Part shown: piece after piece, positions 17,551-28,081 of the stretch
How the letters are laid out: each line of letters opens with the position of its first letter
Position numbering within the stretch: position 1 is the stretch's first letter
Origin: Cupriavidus taiwanensis
GTDB taxonomy: Bacteria > Pseudomonadota > Gammaproteobacteria > Burkholderiales > Burkholderiaceae
Reading direction: 5' to 3'
DNA length: 64,000 nucleotides
Assembly: GCF_900250075.1 (NCBI RefSeq)
Contig: NZ_LT977071.1
Coordinates: 1,798,941 to 1,862,940 of the forward strand
Position numbers and translations under genes: made by a program
Notes under the pieces: model-generated
Seen by the model: the letters and a program-made list of their open reading frames with translations, nothing else
Database searches by the model: none
Told to the model about the DNA's origin: nothing

Positions 17551-17608
17551 GGGCGCGACCAGATAGCAGCGCCCGGCCCCGACCTCAACCTCATTGCGGA
17601 TGCGCGCC

Positions 17609-18196
17609 ATGCTCGACCTGCTCAAGCGCTACTGGCGGACCATCAACCGGCCCAGCGCCTACTTCAGCCTGGGCTTCCTGACACTGGGCGGCTTTATCGC
17701 CGGGGTGGTGTTCTGGGGCGCGTTCAACACCGCGCTGGAACTGACCAACACCGAGCAATTCTGCACCGGCTGCCACGAGATGCGCGACAACGTCTACCAG
17801 GAGCTGCAGGGCACCATCCACTTCACCAACCGCAGCGGCGTGCGCGCCAAATGCTCGGACTGCCACGTGCCGCACAACTGGACCGACAAGATGGCGCGCA
17901 AGATGCAGGCGTCCAAGGAAGTCTGGGCCAAGATCTTCGGCACCGTCGACACGCGCGAGAAATTCCAGGCGCACCGGCTGACGCTGGCGCAGCACGAGTG
18001 GGCCCGCTTCAAGGCCAACGATTCGCTGGAATGCCGCAACTGCCACGATTACCAGTCGATGGACTTCACCCGGCAGAGCCCGCGCGCGCAGGCCATGCAT
18101 TCGACCTACCTGGCCAACAAGGAGAAGACCTGCATCGACTGCCACAAGGGCATCGCCCACCATCTTCCGGACGTATCCAAGGCCGAGGAGAAATGA
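17609..18196 (+). CDS. napC: Tetraheme cytochrome c NapC (quinol dehydrogenase)
   Basis: 195 residues: one N-terminal membrane anchor ([21 protein letters not shown] minus ends) and four CxxCH heme motifs, CTGCH, CSDCH, CRNCH and CIDCH, as in the NapC/NirT family. It takes electrons from membrane quinol and passes them to NapB. The start is uncertain: ATG at 17609 has a weak GCGGA ahead, while an in-frame ATG at 17600 would add three residues. Its stop overlaps the ccmA start (ATGA), physically joining the nap and ccm operons. Confidence 0.94.
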   Translation: MLDLLKRYWRTINRPSAYFSLGFLTLGGFIAGVVFWGAFNTALELTNTEQFCTGCHEMRDNVYQELQGTIHFTNRSGVRAKCSDCHVPHNWTDKMARKMQASKEVWAKIFGTVDTREKFQAHRLTLAQHEWARFKANDSLECRNCHDYQSMDFTRQSPRAQAMHSTYLANKEKTCIDCHKGIAHHLPDVSKAEEK

Positions 18197-18852
18197 CGCG
18201 TGCTGCCGCGCCCGTGCTCAGCGCCAGCGGCCTGGCGGTGTCGCGTGCCGGCCGCAAGGTATTGCATGGCATCGACCTCAGCTTGGCGCCGGGCGACCTG
18301 CTGCAGGTGCTGGGTGCCAACGGCAGCGGCAAGACCACGCTGCTGCGCGTGCTGTGCGGCCTGGCCAGCGCGGATGCCGGCACGCTGCACTGGCACGGCC
18401 GTCCGCTGCACGCCGCCGATCCGGAGTTCCAGCAGGCGCTGGCCTACCTGGGCCACGCCAACGGCATTGACGTCGACCTGACCCCGGCCGAGAACCTGCG
18501 CTTTGCTGCCCGCCTCGTTGGCCACCGTGCCGGCCGCCATGCCGATGCCGGCCAGCGCGCCGACGGCGTCGCGCGCGCGCTCGCCGCGCAAGGGCTGGAG
18601 CACGTCGCGCAGGTGCCGGTGCGCACGCTGTCGCAAGGCCAGCGACGCCGCGTCGCGCTGGCGCGGCTGGCGCTGGCGCCGCGCACGCTGTGGCTGCTGG
18701 ATGAACCGGTGACCGCGCTGGATGCCGATAGCTGCGCGCGCTTCCAGCGCCAGCTGGACGCGCACCTGGCCGCGGGCGGCATGGCCGTGATCGCCACGCA
18801 CCAGTTGCTGCCCGCCGGCGGCGCGGTGCTGCGCCTGGAGGGGCCGGCATGA
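18193..18852 (+). CDS. ccmA: Heme exporter ATP-binding protein CcmA
   Basis: 219-residue ATPase: Walker [11 protein letters not shown], signature TLSQGQRRR, Walker B LWLLDEP, switch histidine in IATHQ. With CcmB it forms the ABC complex that, together with CcmC and CcmD, releases heme-loaded CcmE for cytochrome c maturation. The start overlaps the napC stop and the stop overlaps ccmB, so the ccm set is translated as part of the nap message. Confidence 0.96.
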   Translation: MTRAAAPVLSASGLAVSRAGRKVLHGIDLSLAPGDLLQVLGANGSGKTTLLRVLCGLASADAGTLHWHGRPLHAADPEFQQALAYLGHANGIDVDLTPAENLRFAARLVGHRAGRHADAGQRADGVARALAAQGLEHVAQVPVRTLSQGQRRRVALARLALAPRTLWLLDEPVTALDADSCARFQRQLDAHLAAGGMAVIATHQLLPAGGAVLRLEGPA

Positions 18853-19544
18853 TGGGCATGACCGGCATGCCAGGCACCCTCGCCGCCATCGTCGCGCACG
18901 ATGTCTCGCTGTCGTGGCGGCGGCGCGGCAGCCTGCTCGGCGGCGTGGTGTTCTATGTCATGGCCGCCAGCCTGTTCCCGCTGGCGCTCGGGCCCGAGCC
19001 GCAGCAGCTGCGCGCGCTGGCGCCGGGCATCCTGTGGGTGACGGCGCTGCTGGCCTCGATGCTGTCGCTGTCGCGCCTGTTCGCGCAGGAGCATGCCGAC
19101 GGCAGCCTGGACCAGCTGCTGCTGTCGCCGCATCCGCTGGCGCTGCTGGTGCTGGCGAAGATTGCCGCGCACTGGCTCACCAGCGGGCTGCCGCTGCTGG
19201 TGCTGACGCCGCTGCTGGCGCAGCAATACGGGTTGCCGTTTGGCGCCGCGCTATTGCTGGCCGCATCGCTGCTGGTCGGCACGCCGGCGCTGAGCTTGAT
19301 CGGCGCAGTGGGCGCGGCGCTGACGCTGGGCGTGCGCGGCGGCGCGGTGCTGCTGTGCATCCTGGTGCTGCCGCTGTGCGTGCCGGTGCTGGTGTTCGGC
19401 GCCAGCGCCGCGGCGGCGGCCGACGCCGGGCTCGACGTGGTGCCGCAGTTCTCGTTGCTGGGCGCGTGCCTGGCGTTGTCGCTGTTCCTGTGCCCGCTGG
19501 CCGCCGCCGCGGGGCTACGCATCGCCATGGAGACGCCGGCATGA
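18849..19544 (+). CDS. ccmB: Heme exporter permease CcmB
   Basis: 231-residue, six-segment membrane protein partnering CcmA. Typical CcmB features: an N-terminal DVSLSWRRRG stretch, a cytoplasmic LFAQEHADGSLDQLLLSP motif, and alternating Leu/Ala-rich helices. Its ATG lies inside the last codons of ccmA and its stop overlaps ccmC (ATGA). Confidence 0.96.
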   Translation: MMGMTGMPGTLAAIVAHDVSLSWRRRGSLLGGVVFYVMAASLFPLALGPEPQQLRALAPGILWVTALLASMLSLSRLFAQEHADGSLDQLLLSPHPLALLVLAKIAAHWLTSGLPLLVLTPLLAQQYGLPFGAALLLAASLLVGTPALSLIGAVGAALTLGVRGGAVLLCILVLPLCVPVLVFGASAAAAADAGLDVVPQFSLLGACLALSLFLCPLAAAAGLRIAMETPA

Positions 19545-20311
19545 GCCAGCCGCTGCACTCGCTGCATACCGCCGGAGCGCCGCGGGCGCGCTTTGCCTGG
19601 ATGGCATACGCGGCGCCGGTGCGGTTCTATCCGCTGGCCGGGCGCATGGCACCGTGGTTCTTCGCCGCGGCGGCGGTGCTTGCCCTCGCCGGCCTGTATG
19701 TCGGCTTTGCCGTGGCGCCCACCGATGCGCAGCAGGGCGAGGTCTACCGCATCATCTTCATCCACGTGCCGGCGGCATGGATGTCGATGTTCATCTACCT
19801 GGTCATGGCGTGCTACTGCGCGCTGGCGCTGGTGCTGCGCACGCGGCTGTCGTCGATGATGGCCTCGGCGCTGGCGCCCACCGGCGCGCTGTTCACGGCG
19901 CTGGCGCTCTGGACCGGTGCGCTGTGGGGCCAGCCGACGTGGGGCACTTGGTGGGTCTGGGATGCGCGGCTGACCTCCGAGCTGATCCTGCTGTTCCTGT
20001 ACCTCGGCTTTATCGCGCTGGAATCCGCCATCGACGAGCCGCGCCGCGCCGAGCGCGCCTGCGCGGTGCTGGCGCTGGTGGGCGTGGCCAATATCCCGGT
20101 GATCTACTTCTCGGTGCAGTGGTGGAACACGCTGCACCAGGGCGCTTCGGTCAGCCTGACGGCGGCGCCGTCGATGGCGGCCACGATGCTGGCCGGCATG
20201 CTGCTGATGACGCTGGCATGCTGGATGTACACCATCGCCGTGGCGCTGGTGCGGGTGCGCTGCATCCTGCGCGAGCGCGGCGAGGTGCCGCCCACCGGAG
20301 AGACATCATGA
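19541..20311 (+). CDS. ccmC: Heme handling protein CcmC
   Basis: 256-residue membrane protein with six segments and the tryptophan-rich heme-binding signature ([12 protein letters not shown], near residues 132-143) flanked by conserved histidines (IFIHVPAAW and the later TLHQG). It loads heme onto CcmE. Overlaps of 4 bases with ccmB and ccmD. Confidence 0.97.
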   Translation: MSQPLHSLHTAGAPRARFAWMAYAAPVRFYPLAGRMAPWFFAAAAVLALAGLYVGFAVAPTDAQQGEVYRIIFIHVPAAWMSMFIYLVMACYCALALVLRTRLSSMMASALAPTGALFTALALWTGALWGQPTWGTWWVWDARLTSELILLFLYLGFIALESAIDEPRRAERACAVLALVGVANIPVIYFSVQWWNTLHQGASVSLTAAPSMAATMLAGMLLMTLACWMYTIAVALVRVRCILRERGEVPPTGETS

Positions 20312-20457
20312 CCCTGTCGTCGCTGCTCCCCGATGGAGGCCATGGCATCTTCATCGCCGGCGCGTTCGGCATGAGCGCGCTGCTGCTGGCGCTGGAACTG
20401 GTGCTGCTGGCGCGCCGCTGCCGCGCCGGTGCAAAACGGGCCGGCACGCGCCGATGA
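20308..20457 (+). CDS. ccmD: Heme exporter protein CcmD
   Basis: 49-residue single-pass protein: short N-terminus, one membrane helix ([19 protein letters not shown]) and an Arg/Lys-rich cytoplasmic tail, as expected for CcmD, which helps release CcmE from CcmABC. Position between ccmC and ccmE, with 4-base overlaps on both sides, supports the call. Confidence 0.93.
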   Translation: MTLSSLLPDGGHGIFIAGAFGMSALLLALELVLLARRCRAGAKRAGTRR

Positions 20458-20924
20458 CGCCGCGCCAGCGCCGCTTCGGCATGCTCGCCGCGGCCCTGGC
20501 CTGCGGCGGCATCGCGCTGGCGCTGGTACTTAATGCCTTCCGCTCCAACCTGGTGTTCTTCTTCAGCCCGAGCCAGGTGGCGGCGCAGGAAGCGCCGGTG
20601 GCGCGCAGCTTCCGGCTTGGCGGACTGGTCGAGCCCGGCTCGATCCGGCGCGAGGGCGACGGCATGACCGTGCGCTTCGTCGTCACCGACACCGCGCGGC
20701 AGGTGCCGGTGCTCTACCGCGGCCTGCTGCCCGACCTGTTCCGCGAGGGCAAGGGCGTGGTCGCGCGCGGCAAGCTGGAAGCCGACGGCACATTCATTGC
20801 CAGCGAGGTGCTGGCCAAGCACGACGAGAACTACATGCCGCCCGAAGCCGCCGACGCGCTCAAGCAGGCTGAACAGGTGAACCGCCGCATGGCCGGGGCC
20901 CCCGCGCAGGGAGCGCGCCAGTGA
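20454..20924 (+). CDS. ccmE: Cytochrome c maturation heme chaperone CcmE
   Basis: 156 residues: N-terminal membrane anchor, then an OB-fold domain with [11 protein letters not shown] and [12 protein letters not shown], and the heme-attachment histidine in [10 protein letters not shown] (about H124). CcmE carries heme covalently in the periplasm from CcmC to CcmF. The stop overlaps the GTG start of ccmF. Confidence 0.97.
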   Translation: MTPRQRRFGMLAAALACGGIALALVLNAFRSNLVFFFSPSQVAAQEAPVARSFRLGGLVEPGSIRREGDGMTVRFVVTDTARQVPVLYRGLLPDLFREGKGVVARGKLEADGTFIASEVLAKHDENYMPPEAADALKQAEQVNRRMAGAPAQGARQ

Positions 20925-22957
20925 TCGCCGAACTGGGGCACTTCGCGCTGATCGTCGCGCTGCTGGTAGCGCTGGTGCAGGCGGCAGTGCCGCTGGCGGG
21001 CGTGGCGCGCGGCAGGCTGGCGTGGATGGCGGTGGCGCGGCCGGCTGCGCGCGTGCAATGCGCGCTGGTGGCATTGTCGTTCGCGGCACTGGCATGGGGC
21101 TTCGTCGCCAACGACTTCAGCGTGCGCTATGTCGCCGCCAATTCCAACAGCGCGCTGCCGCTTGCCTACCGCATTGCGGCGGTATGGGGCGGGCATGAAG
21201 GTTCGATGCTGCTGTGGACGCTGATGCTGGCGCTGTGGTCGCTGGCGGTGGCGCGCTACAGCCGCCAGCTGCCGCTGGCCACGGTGGCGCGCGTGCTGGG
21301 CGTGATGGGAGCGATCAGCGCTGGTTTCGTGCTGTTCCTGCTGTTTGCCTCCAACCCCTTCGTGCGGCTGCTGCCGCCGGCGATGGCGGGGCGCGACCTC
21401 AATCCGTTGCTGCAGGACCCCGGCATGGTCTTCCACCCCCCGCTGCTCTACATGGGCTATGTCGGCTTCTCGGTGACCTTCGCCTTCGCCGTGGCGGCAC
21501 TGCTGGCCGGGCGCGTCGACGCCGCCTGGGCGCGCAGGTCGCGGCCGTGGACCACGGTGGCGTGGGCCTTCCTGACGCTGGGCATCATGCTGGGCAGCGC
21601 CTGGGCGTATTACGAACTGGGCTGGGGCGGCTGGTGGTTCTGGGATCCGGTCGAAAACGCCTCGTTCATGCCGTGGCTGGCGGGGACCGCGCTGATGCAT
21701 TCGCTGGCGGTCACGGAGAAGCGCGGGGCGTTCCGCGCGTGGACCGTGCTGCTCGCCATCTTCACGTTCTCGCTGAGCCTGCTCGGCACCTTCCTGGTCC
21801 GCTCCGGCGTGCTGACCTCGGTCCATGCGTTCGCGGTCGATCCGAAGCGAGGCATCTTCATCCTGGCCCTGCTGGGCCTGGTCACCGGTATCGCGCTGGC
21901 GCTGTACGCATGGCGCGCGCCGCGCTTGTCGTGCGTGTCGCGGCGGGTCGAGTTTGCCGCGGTCTCGCGCGAATCGCTGCTGCTGGCCAACAACGTGCTG
22001 CTGGCGGTGGCGGCGGCAACGGTGCTGCTCGGTACGCTCTACCCGTTGCTGGTCGATGTGCTGGGACTGGGCAAGATCTCGGTCGGGCCTGCCTACTTCG
22101 AGCAGGTGTTCGTGCCGCTGATGGCTCCCGCGGTGCTGCTGATGGGCGCGGCGCCGCTGGCGCGCTGGCGCCATGGCAGCCTGCCCGACATGGCGCGGCG
22201 GCTGCGCTGGGCCGGCATCGCCAGCGTCGCCATCGGCCTGGGGCTGTTGCTGGTGCTGCGCAACACCTCCGCCATGACCGGGCTGGGGCTGCTGCTGGCG
22301 GCATGGTGCGTGCTGAGCGCGGTGGCGAGCCTGGCGGGCCGGCTGCGCCATCAGCAGGGGCGCTGGTTCAGCGCGCTGCGCCAGCTCGCGCCCAGCTACT
22401 GGGGCATGCTGCTGGCGCACGCCGGCGTCGGCATCTTCATCGCGGGCGTGACGTTGGTCACCGGGCAGGAAAGCCTGCGCGAACTGCCGATGCGCGCGGG
22501 CGATACCGTCAGTGTCGGCGGCTACGACTTCCGCTTCGCCGGCGTGAGGCAGGCCGCCGGTCCCAATTATGACGCGCTGCGCGGCACGCTGACCGCCTCG
22601 CGCGACGGCAAGCGCGTGGCGGTGCTCCATCCCGAGCGCCGCATCTACCGCAGCCAGGACATGCCGACCACCGAGGCCGCGATCGACAGCGGCCTGACGC
22701 GCGACCTGTACGTGGCGCTGGGCGAGAACGTGTCCAACGGCGCCGACGGCAGCGCCTGGGCCGTGCGCATCCACGTCAAGCCCTTCGTCGACTGGATCTG
22801 GGCGGGCTGCGTGCTGATGGCGCTGGGCGGCCTGCTGGCCGCGTGCGACAAGCGCTACCGGCTGCGCCGCCGCGCCGCGGCCGAAGCCGCTCCCGCGCCG
22901 ACGAGTGCCCCTGCCGCGCCCGCACTGGCCTCCACGCGCGAGGAGACGCCGGCATGA
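20921..22957 (+). CDS. ccmF: Cytochrome c heme lyase subunit CcmF
   Basis: 678-residue polytopic membrane protein. It has the [11 protein letters not shown] and heme-handling [19 protein letters not shown] motifs, with conserved histidines such as FHPPLLYMG. CcmF with CcmH joins heme to apocytochromes. It begins with GTG at 20921 inside the ccmE stop (GTGA), so the start is fixed by coupling. The C-terminal tail after the last segment is Ala/Pro-rich. Confidence 0.97.
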   Translation: MIAELGHFALIVALLVALVQAAVPLAGVARGRLAWMAVARPAARVQCALVALSFAALAWGFVANDFSVRYVAANSNSALPLAYRIAAVWGGHEGSMLLWTLMLALWSLAVARYSRQLPLATVARVLGVMGAISAGFVLFLLFASNPFVRLLPPAMAGRDLNPLLQDPGMVFHPPLLYMGYVGFSVTFAFAVAALLAGRVDAAWARRSRPWTTVAWAFLTLGIMLGSAWAYYELGWGGWWFWDPVENASFMPWLAGTALMHSLAVTEKRGAFRAWTVLLAIFTFSLSLLGTFLVRSGVLTSVHAFAVDPKRGIFILALLGLVTGIALALYAWRAPRLSCVSRRVEFAAVSRESLLLANNVLLAVAAATVLLGTLYPLLVDVLGLGKISVGPAYFEQVFVPLMAPAVLLMGAAPLARWRHGSLPDMARRLRWAGIASVAIGLGLLLVLRNTSAMTGLGLLLAAWCVLSAVASLAGRLRHQQGRWFSALRQLAPSYWGMLLAHAGVGIFIAGVTLVTGQESLRELPMRAGDTVSVGGYDFRFAGVRQAAGPNYDALRGTLTASRDGKRVAVLHPERRIYRSQDMPTTEAAIDSGLTRDLYVALGENVSNGADGSAWAVRIHVKPFVDWIWAGCVLMALGGLLAACDKRYRLRRRAAAEAAPAPTSAPAAPALASTREETPA

Positions 22958-23496
22958 CGCGTTTCCTGCTGCCGCTCGCCGCCTTCCTCGCGCTCGCCGT
23001 CGCTCTGGCCGCGGGCCTGCGCCACGATCCGCGCGAACTGCCCTCGCCGCTGGTAGGCAAGGCCGCGCCCGCCTTCACGCTGCCGCTGCTTGAACCGGAA
23101 GGCCGCACTCTGGCGTCCGCCGACATGCGCGGCAAGGTGTGGCTGCTGAATGTGTGGGCCTCGTGGTGCACGGCCTGCCGCACCGAACATCCGGTACTGG
23201 TCGACTTCGCGGCGCGCGCGCCGGTGCCGCTGTACGGCCTGAATTACAAGGACGAGGCCGGCGCCGCGCGCGACTGGCTGCAGCGGCTCGGCGACCCCTA
23301 CACCGCATCGCTGGTCGACGCCGACGGGCGCGTGGGGATCGACTACGGCGTCTATGGCGTGCCCGAGACCTTTGTCATCGACCAGCACGGCGTGGTGCGC
23401 TACCGCCAGGTCGGCCCCGTCACGCGCGAGGTGCTGGAGCAGAAGCTGATCCCGCTGATCGAGCGCCTGCAGCGCCAGGGAGGTGGCCATGCATAG
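22954..23496 (+). CDS. ccmG: Thiol:disulfide interchange protein DsbE/CcmG
   Basis: 180 residues: N-terminal membrane anchor and a thioredoxin fold with active site WCTAC (in NVWASWCTACRTEHP) and cis-proline region GVYGVPETFVID. It keeps apocytochrome cysteines reduced before heme attachment. The dipeptide between the cysteines is Thr-Ala rather than the Pro-Thr of E. coli DsbE, which may shift its redox potential. Overlaps ccmF by 4 bases and ccmH by 8. Confidence 0.95.
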   Translation: MTRFLLPLAAFLALAVALAAGLRHDPRELPSPLVGKAAPAFTLPLLEPEGRTLASADMRGKVWLLNVWASWCTACRTEHPVLVDFAARAPVPLYGLNYKDEAGAARDWLQRLGDPYTASLVDADGRVGIDYGVYGVPETFVIDQHGVVRYRQVGPVTREVLEQKLIPLIERLQRQGGGHA

Positions 23497-23956
23497 GCTT
23501 CGCGCTGCGCTTGCCCTGTGGCTATGCTGGCTGCCAGTGCTGGCGGCTGCCGCGCCGACCGAGGCCGAGCTCGATGCGCGCGTGCATGCGCTGTCCAATG
23601 AACTGCGCTGCCTGGTGTGCCAGAACCAGACGCTGGCCGATTCCAACGCCGACCTGGCCGTCGACCTGCGCCGCCAGATCCGCGAGCTGCTGCGCGGCGG
23701 CGCCAGCGACCAAGCGGTCAAGGACTACCTGGCGCAGCGCTATGGCGACTTCGTGCTGTACAAGCCGCCGCTGCGGCCGCTGACGTGGCTGTTGTGGTTT
23801 GGCCCGCTGCTGCTGGTTGCCGGCGTCGCATGGGCGATCGTGCGGGCCCGCGCGCGTCACCGCGGCACGGGCGCTGCACTCGATGACAGCGCCCGGCGCC
23901 ACCTTGAAAGCCTGCTCAACGACGCCGCCGATCCTGCCAGCCCCCGACAACCATGA
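23489..23956 (+). CDS. ccmH: Cytochrome c maturation protein CcmH
   Basis: 155 residues: Sec signal (ending VLAAAAPTE), a three-helix domain with the redox motif LRCLVCQNQTLADSNA, then a C-terminal membrane helix (LLWFGPLLLVAGVAWAIV). It reduces the apocytochrome CxxCH and works with CcmF and CcmI. ATG at 23489 is chosen over GTG at 23483 because AGGGAGG sits at good spacing. It is the short CcmH form, with the TPR part encoded separately as ccmI. Confidence 0.95.
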   Translation: MHRLRAALALWLCWLPVLAAAAPTEAELDARVHALSNELRCLVCQNQTLADSNADLAVDLRRQIRELLRGGASDQAVKDYLAQRYGDFVLYKPPLRPLTWLLWFGPLLLVAGVAWAIVRARARHRGTGAALDDSARRHLESLLNDAADPASPRQP

Positions 23957-25152
23957 CGACCTTCTGGCTGCTCGCCGCCGCGCTGATCGCCGCCGCCATG
24001 GCCGGGCTGTTGTGGCCGCTGCTGCGCCGCTTCGCCACTCCCGACCCTGGCACGCCGGAGCGCACGCTGCTGGTCGACCTGTACCGCGACCAGTTGCGCG
24101 AGCTCGACGCCGACCTGCGCACCGGCACGCTGAGCGCGGCCCGGCATGCCGAAGCCCGCGACGAACTCGGCCGCCGGCTGCTGGATGAAGCCGCGGACAC
24201 CGCCACCGGCACGCACCGCGCCAGCACTTCCCCCCTGCTCGCCGCGGCATTGCTGGCGGCGTTGCCGAGCGCCGCCATCCTGCTCTACCTGCACCTGGGC
24301 AACCCCGTCGCGCTCTGGCGCGCCGGCGACATGCCGGGCGTTGGCGGCAGCCAGCACCAGCTCAGCGGCGCGCAGGTCGAAGGCATGGTCAACCAGCTGG
24401 CGCAGCGGCTGCGCGAAGCGCCGGCCGATCCCGAAGGCTGGGCCATGCTGGCGCGCTCCTACAGCGTGCTGGAGCGGCATGCCGACGCTGCGGCGGCCTA
24501 CGCCCGCGCCGTCGAGCTGGCGCCAGAGGTGGCATCGCTGCGCGCCGATTACGCCGATGTGCTGGCCAGTCTCAACCATGGCTCACTGCAAGGTCTGCCA
24601 ATGGCGGAGATCGGCCGGGCGCTGGCGCTGGACCCGGATGACCCCAAGGCCCTGGCGCTGGCGGCCAGCGCGGCGGTGGAGCGCGGCGACAAACAGGCGG
24701 CGATCGGCTACTGGGAACACCTGCACCGGCTGCTGCCCCCGGACTCGCAGACCGCGGCGCGCGTGGCCGCAAACCTTGTCGCGGCGCGCGGCGATTCCGC
24801 CGCGCCGCCGGCGAAGATCACCGGCATGGTCACGCTCAGCGAAAAGGCCGGGCGCACGCCGCAGCCGGGCGACACCCTGTTCGTCTACGCCCTGCCCGCC
24901 GACGGCTCGCGCATGCCGCTGGCGGTGGTGCGCCGGCAGGCGCGCGACCTGCCGCTGACGTTCACGCTGGACGACGCAATGGCGATGCGGCCAGACCGCA
25001 AGCTGTCGGCGCACACGCAGGTGGTGGTGGAGGCGCGCGTTTCAGCAAGCGGCAATGCCATGCCGCAGTCGGGCGACCTGGTCGGGCGCAGCGGTCCGCT
25101 GGCAGTCGGCAGCGAAGGCGTGCGGATCGCGATCGACGCCGCCGTGCCATAG
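23953..25152 (+). CDS. ccmI: Cytochrome c-type biogenesis protein CcmI
   Basis: 399 residues: two membrane segments in the first 115 residues with a cytoplasmic leucine-zipper-like loop between (LYRDQLRELDADLRTGTLS), then periplasmic TPR repeats (about residues 150-270, e.g. AEGWAMLARSYSVLERHADAAAAY-like units) and a C-terminal beta domain. CcmI binds apocytochrome c C-termini and delivers them to CcmFH. Last gene of the nap-ccm run; it ends 3 bases from the convergent tdh gene, and I see no hairpin there. Confidence 0.94.
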   Translation: MTTFWLLAAALIAAAMAGLLWPLLRRFATPDPGTPERTLLVDLYRDQLRELDADLRTGTLSAARHAEARDELGRRLLDEAADTATGTHRASTSPLLAAALLAALPSAAILLYLHLGNPVALWRAGDMPGVGGSQHQLSGAQVEGMVNQLAQRLREAPADPEGWAMLARSYSVLERHADAAAAYARAVELAPEVASLRADYADVLASLNHGSLQGLPMAEIGRALALDPDDPKALALAASAAVERGDKQAAIGYWEHLHRLLPPDSQTAARVAANLVAARGDSAAPPAKITGMVTLSEKAGRTPQPGDTLFVYALPADGSRMPLAVVRRQARDLPLTFTLDDAMAMRPDRKLSAHTQVVVEARVSASGNAMPQSGDLVGRSGPLAVGSEGVRIAIDAAVP

Positions 25153-25155
25153 CGC

Positions 25156-26112
25156 TCAGGCAGCCAGCGTCGCCCTCAGGTTGGCCAGCATGTCCGCGAC
25201 CATTTCCTCCAGGCCGTACTGCGCCTTCCACCCCCAGTCCGCGCGCGCCACCGAATCGTCGATCGAATCCGGCCAGCCTTGCGCGATCGCCTGGCGGTAG
25301 TCGGGTTCGTAGCGGATCTCGAAGTCCGGCACATGCTTGCGGATCGCCGCGGCGATCTGCGCGGGCGTGAAGGTGGTGCCGGCGATGTTGTAGCTGCCGC
25401 GTTCGCCCAGCCGTTCCGCAGGTGCCTCCATCAGTTCGATGGTCGCGCGCAGCGCGTCGGGCATGTACATCATCGGCAGGGCCTCGTCTTCCTTCAGGAA
25501 GCAAGTGTAGGGCTCGCCCTTCACGGCAGCATGGAAGATATCGACCGCATAGTCGGTGGTGCCGCCGCCAGGCGGCGTCTTGTGCGAGATCAGCCCCGGA
25601 TAGCGCACGCTGCGCACATCGACGCCGTGGTTGGCGTGGTACCAGCGGCACCAGCCCTCGCCCGCCTGCTTGGAGATGCCATAGACGGTGGTCGGCTCCA
25701 TCACGGTCTTCTGCGGCGTATCCACCGATGGCGTGGTCGGGCCGAACGCCGCGATCGAGCTGGGCCAGAACACGCGCTCCAGCCCGGTCTGCCGCGCCAG
25801 TTCCAGCACGTTGAGCAGGCTCGTCATGTTCAGGTTCCAGGCCCACTGCGGCGCCTTTTCGCCGGTGGCCGACAGCGCCGCCGCCAGCAGGTAGACCTGC
25901 GTGATGCCATGGCGCTCGACCACGGTGGCGAGTTCGCCGCGGTCGGTGGCGTTGAGCATCTCGTGCGTGATGTGCACGTGGCGGCCGGTCGGCACCACGT
26001 CGGAGGTAATGACGCTGCCGCGGCCGTAGCGCTCGGCCAGCGCCAGTGCCAGCTCGGAGCCGATCTGGCCGTTGGCGCCGACGATCAGGATCCTGGGAGT
26101 GCCGTCGGTCAT
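25156..26112 (-). CDS. tdh: L-threonine 3-dehydrogenase, SDR/epimerase type
   Basis: 318 residues. Extended short-chain dehydrogenase with the NAD loop [10 protein letters not shown] and catalytic YGISK (Tyr-x-x-x-Lys), matching the SDR-type L-threonine dehydrogenases characterised in Cupriavidus necator and Flavobacterium rather than the zinc MDR type of E. coli. It oxidises threonine to 2-amino-3-ketobutyrate, which the upstream kbl product cleaves to glycine and acetyl-CoA. Start overlaps the kbl stop by 4 bases (ATGA), so both are made together. Confidence 0.93.
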   Translation of the reverse strand: MTDGTPRILIVGANGQIGSELALALAERYGRGSVITSDVVPTGRHVHITHEMLNATDRGELATVVERHGITQVYLLAAALSATGEKAPQWAWNLNMTSLLNVLELARQTGLERVFWPSSIAAFGPTTPSVDTPQKTVMEPTTVYGISKQAGEGWCRWYHANHGVDVRSVRYPGLISHKTPPGGGTTDYAVDIFHAAVKGEPYTCFLKEDEALPMMYMPDALRATIELMEAPAERLGERGSYNIAGTTFTPAQIAAAIRKHVPDFEIRYEPDYRQAIAQGWPDSIDDSVARADWGWKAQYGLEEMVADMLANLRATLAA

Positions 26113-27311
26113 CGGATCAGCCCCAGTTCGCGGCCGGCCTGGCCAAAGGCGTCCAGCGCCGCCTGCAGCGCGGCCTCGTCATGCAGCGCGCTCATCTGCA
26201 CGCGGATGCGCGCCTGGCCCTTGGGCACCACCGGGTAAAAGAAGCCCACCACGTACACGCCCAGCTCCAGCAGCCGCTGCGCCAGCTGCTGCGCCTTGTC
26301 GGCGTCGTAGACCATGATCGGGATGATGGGGTGCTCGCCGGCCTTGACGTCGAAACCCAGCTGGTCCAGCCCCGCGCGGAAGAACTTCGTGTTGCGTTCC
26401 AGACGGTCGCGCAGCTCGGTGCTGCCTTCAAGGATATCGAGCACCGCGATCGACGCGCCCACGATGGCCGGCGCCACCGTGTTCGAGAACAGGTACGGCC
26501 GCGAGCGCTGGCGCAGCAGCGCCACCACTTCCTTGCGCGCACTGGTGAAGCCGCCCGACGCGCCGCCCAGCGCCTTGCCCAGCGTGCCGGTGATGATGTC
26601 GATCTTGCCGAACACGCCGCGCGCCTCGTGCGTGCCGCGGCCGCGCTGGCCCATGAAGCCGGTGGCATGGCATTCGTCGATGCCCAGCAGCGCCCCGTAC
26701 TCGTCGCACAGCGCACGCATCTGGTCCAGGCGCGCCACGGTGCCGTCCATCGAGAACACGCCGTCGGAGAACACCAGCGTGTAGCGCGCGCCGTCGGCGC
26801 GAGCCTGCTCCAGCTGCGCGCGCAGGTCGTCCATGTCGTTGTGCTGGTAGCGGTAGCGCCGCGCCTTGGACAGGCGGATGCCGTCGATGATCGAGGCGTG
26901 GTTGAGCGCATCGCTGATGACCGCGTCTTCCGCCCCCAGCAGCGTTTCGAACAGGCCGCCATTGGCGTCGAAGGCCGAGCCGTAGAGGATGGTGTCCTCG
27001 GTGCCGAGGAAGCTCGACAGCCGGGCCTCGAGCGTCTTGTGCAGGTCCTGCGTGCCGCAGATGAAGCGCACCGAGCTGAGGCCGAAGCCGTGCGTGCGCA
27101 GCGCTTCGTGCGCGGCCTCGATCACGCGCGGGTGCGACGACAGGCCCAGATAGTTGTTGGCGCACAGGTTGATGACCTCGCGGCCGTCGCTGGTGCGCAC
27201 GCGCGCGCCTTGCGGCGTCGCGATCACGCGCTCGTTCTTGTACAGCCCGGCGTCGCGGATGGATTGCAGCTCGTCGCGGATGGACGCGTAGAACGCCTGG
27301 GCATTCGGCAT
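26109..27311 (-). CDS. kbl: Glycine C-acetyltransferase (2-amino-3-ketobutyrate CoA ligase)
   Basis: 400-residue PLP enzyme of the alpha-oxoamine synthase family. Seen: [34 protein letters not shown] with the PLP-stacking region, and the Schiff-base lysine in [14 protein letters not shown]. It converts 2-amino-3-ketobutyrate plus CoA to glycine and acetyl-CoA. AGGAG lies 7 bases ahead of the ATG. The XRE-cupin regulator is divergent, and three direct repeats lie between, probably controlling this operon. Confidence 0.96.
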   Translation of the reverse strand: MPNAQAFYASIRDELQSIRDAGLYKNERVIATPQGARVRTSDGREVINLCANNYLGLSSHPRVIEAAHEALRTHGFGLSSVRFICGTQDLHKTLEARLSSFLGTEDTILYGSAFDANGGLFETLLGAEDAVISDALNHASIIDGIRLSKARRYRYQHNDMDDLRAQLEQARADGARYTLVFSDGVFSMDGTVARLDQMRALCDEYGALLGIDECHATGFMGQRGRGTHEARGVFGKIDIITGTLGKALGGASGGFTSARKEVVALLRQRSRPYLFSNTVAPAIVGASIAVLDILEGSTELRDRLERNTKFFRAGLDQLGFDVKAGEHPIIPIMVYDADKAQQLAQRLLELGVYVVGFFYPVVPKGQARIRVQMSALHDEAALQAALDAFGQAGRELGLIR

Positions 27312-27382
27312 GGCTTGGCTCCTGGGTCTGGGTGGTGGATCGGTCGATTGGTGTGCCGGCGGATGTGCTACGATCCGATCGA

Positions 27383-27432
27383 TAAATCGAACACGTTCTG
27401 TATATCGAACATTTTGCGCAATATAACGAACA
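27383..27432. promoter_or_regulatory. Three direct repeats TAWAWCGAACA between kbl and the XRE-cupin regulator
   Basis: TAAATCGAACA (27383-27393), TATATCGAACA (27401-27411) and TATAACGAACA (27422-27432) share TA-nAnCGAACA, spaced 18 and 21 bases. They fill an AT-rich stretch between divergent starts (27311 minus, 27440 plus), so they are likely operator sites of the adjacent regulator for itself and for kbl-tdh. Confidence 0.6.
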
Positions 27433-27439
27433 TCATTCC

Positions 27440-28036
27440 ATGACGCAAGCCCTGCTCCAGACCCCGCCGGCCGACGGGCCGCCCGCCGTCGGCATGGCGC
27501 TGCAGGCGCTGCGCCAGCAGCAGCGGCTGTCGCTCGACGAACTGTCGCGCCGCGCCGGTGTGTCCAAGTCGATGCTATCGCAGATCGAACGCAACCTGGC
27601 CAATCCGACCGTGGCGGTGCTGTGGCGGCTGGCCAATGCGCTCGGCGTGAGCCTGACCGACTTCCTGGCCGGCGGCGCCGCGGAGCGTCCCGGCGGCGGC
27701 ATCACCGTGGTCCAGCCGCACGCGATCCCTTCGCTGAAGAGCCCGGACACGCGCTGCGATCTGCGCATCCTGGGCCCGATCGATCTGGCCGGGCGTTTCG
27801 AGTGGTATGAGCTGACGATCCAGGCCGGCGGCGTACTGGCCTCCGAGCCCCACGAGGCCGGCACCCAGGAACACCTGTCGGTGCTGAGCGGATCCATGAC
27901 GGTGCGCGCGGGCGCCGACGAGAAGAAGCTGCGGCACGGCGAGACCGCGCGCTATGCGGCCGATGTCGCACATGCGATCTCCAATGGTGGCAAGACCACG
28001 GCCACCGCACTACTGGTTGTAGTGCATCCTGGGTAA
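27440..28036 (+). CDS. XRE-family regulator with C-terminal cupin domain
   Basis: 198 residues: helix-turn-helix at about residues 20-75 ([24 protein letters not shown], in part the recognition helix) and a cupin beta-barrel at about 105-195 ([16 protein letters not shown]). This architecture is common for regulators of amino-acid catabolism that bind a small effector in the cupin. Divergent to kbl-tdh, so threonine, glycine or an intermediate is a plausible effector. No clear ribosome-binding site precedes the ATG; the last direct repeat ends 7 bases before it, suggesting autorepression. Confidence 0.9.
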   Translation: MTQALLQTPPADGPPAVGMALQALRQQQRLSLDELSRRAGVSKSMLSQIERNLANPTVAVLWRLANALGVSLTDFLAGGAAERPGGGITVVQPHAIPSLKSPDTRCDLRILGPIDLAGRFEWYELTIQAGGVLASEPHEAGTQEHLSVLSGSMTVRAGADEKKLRHGETARYAADVAHAISNGGKTTATALLVVVHPG

Positions 28037-28081
28037 GGCGGGCAAGGAGGCCGCGCTCCCCGCCTTCCCCGCCAAGGTGGT

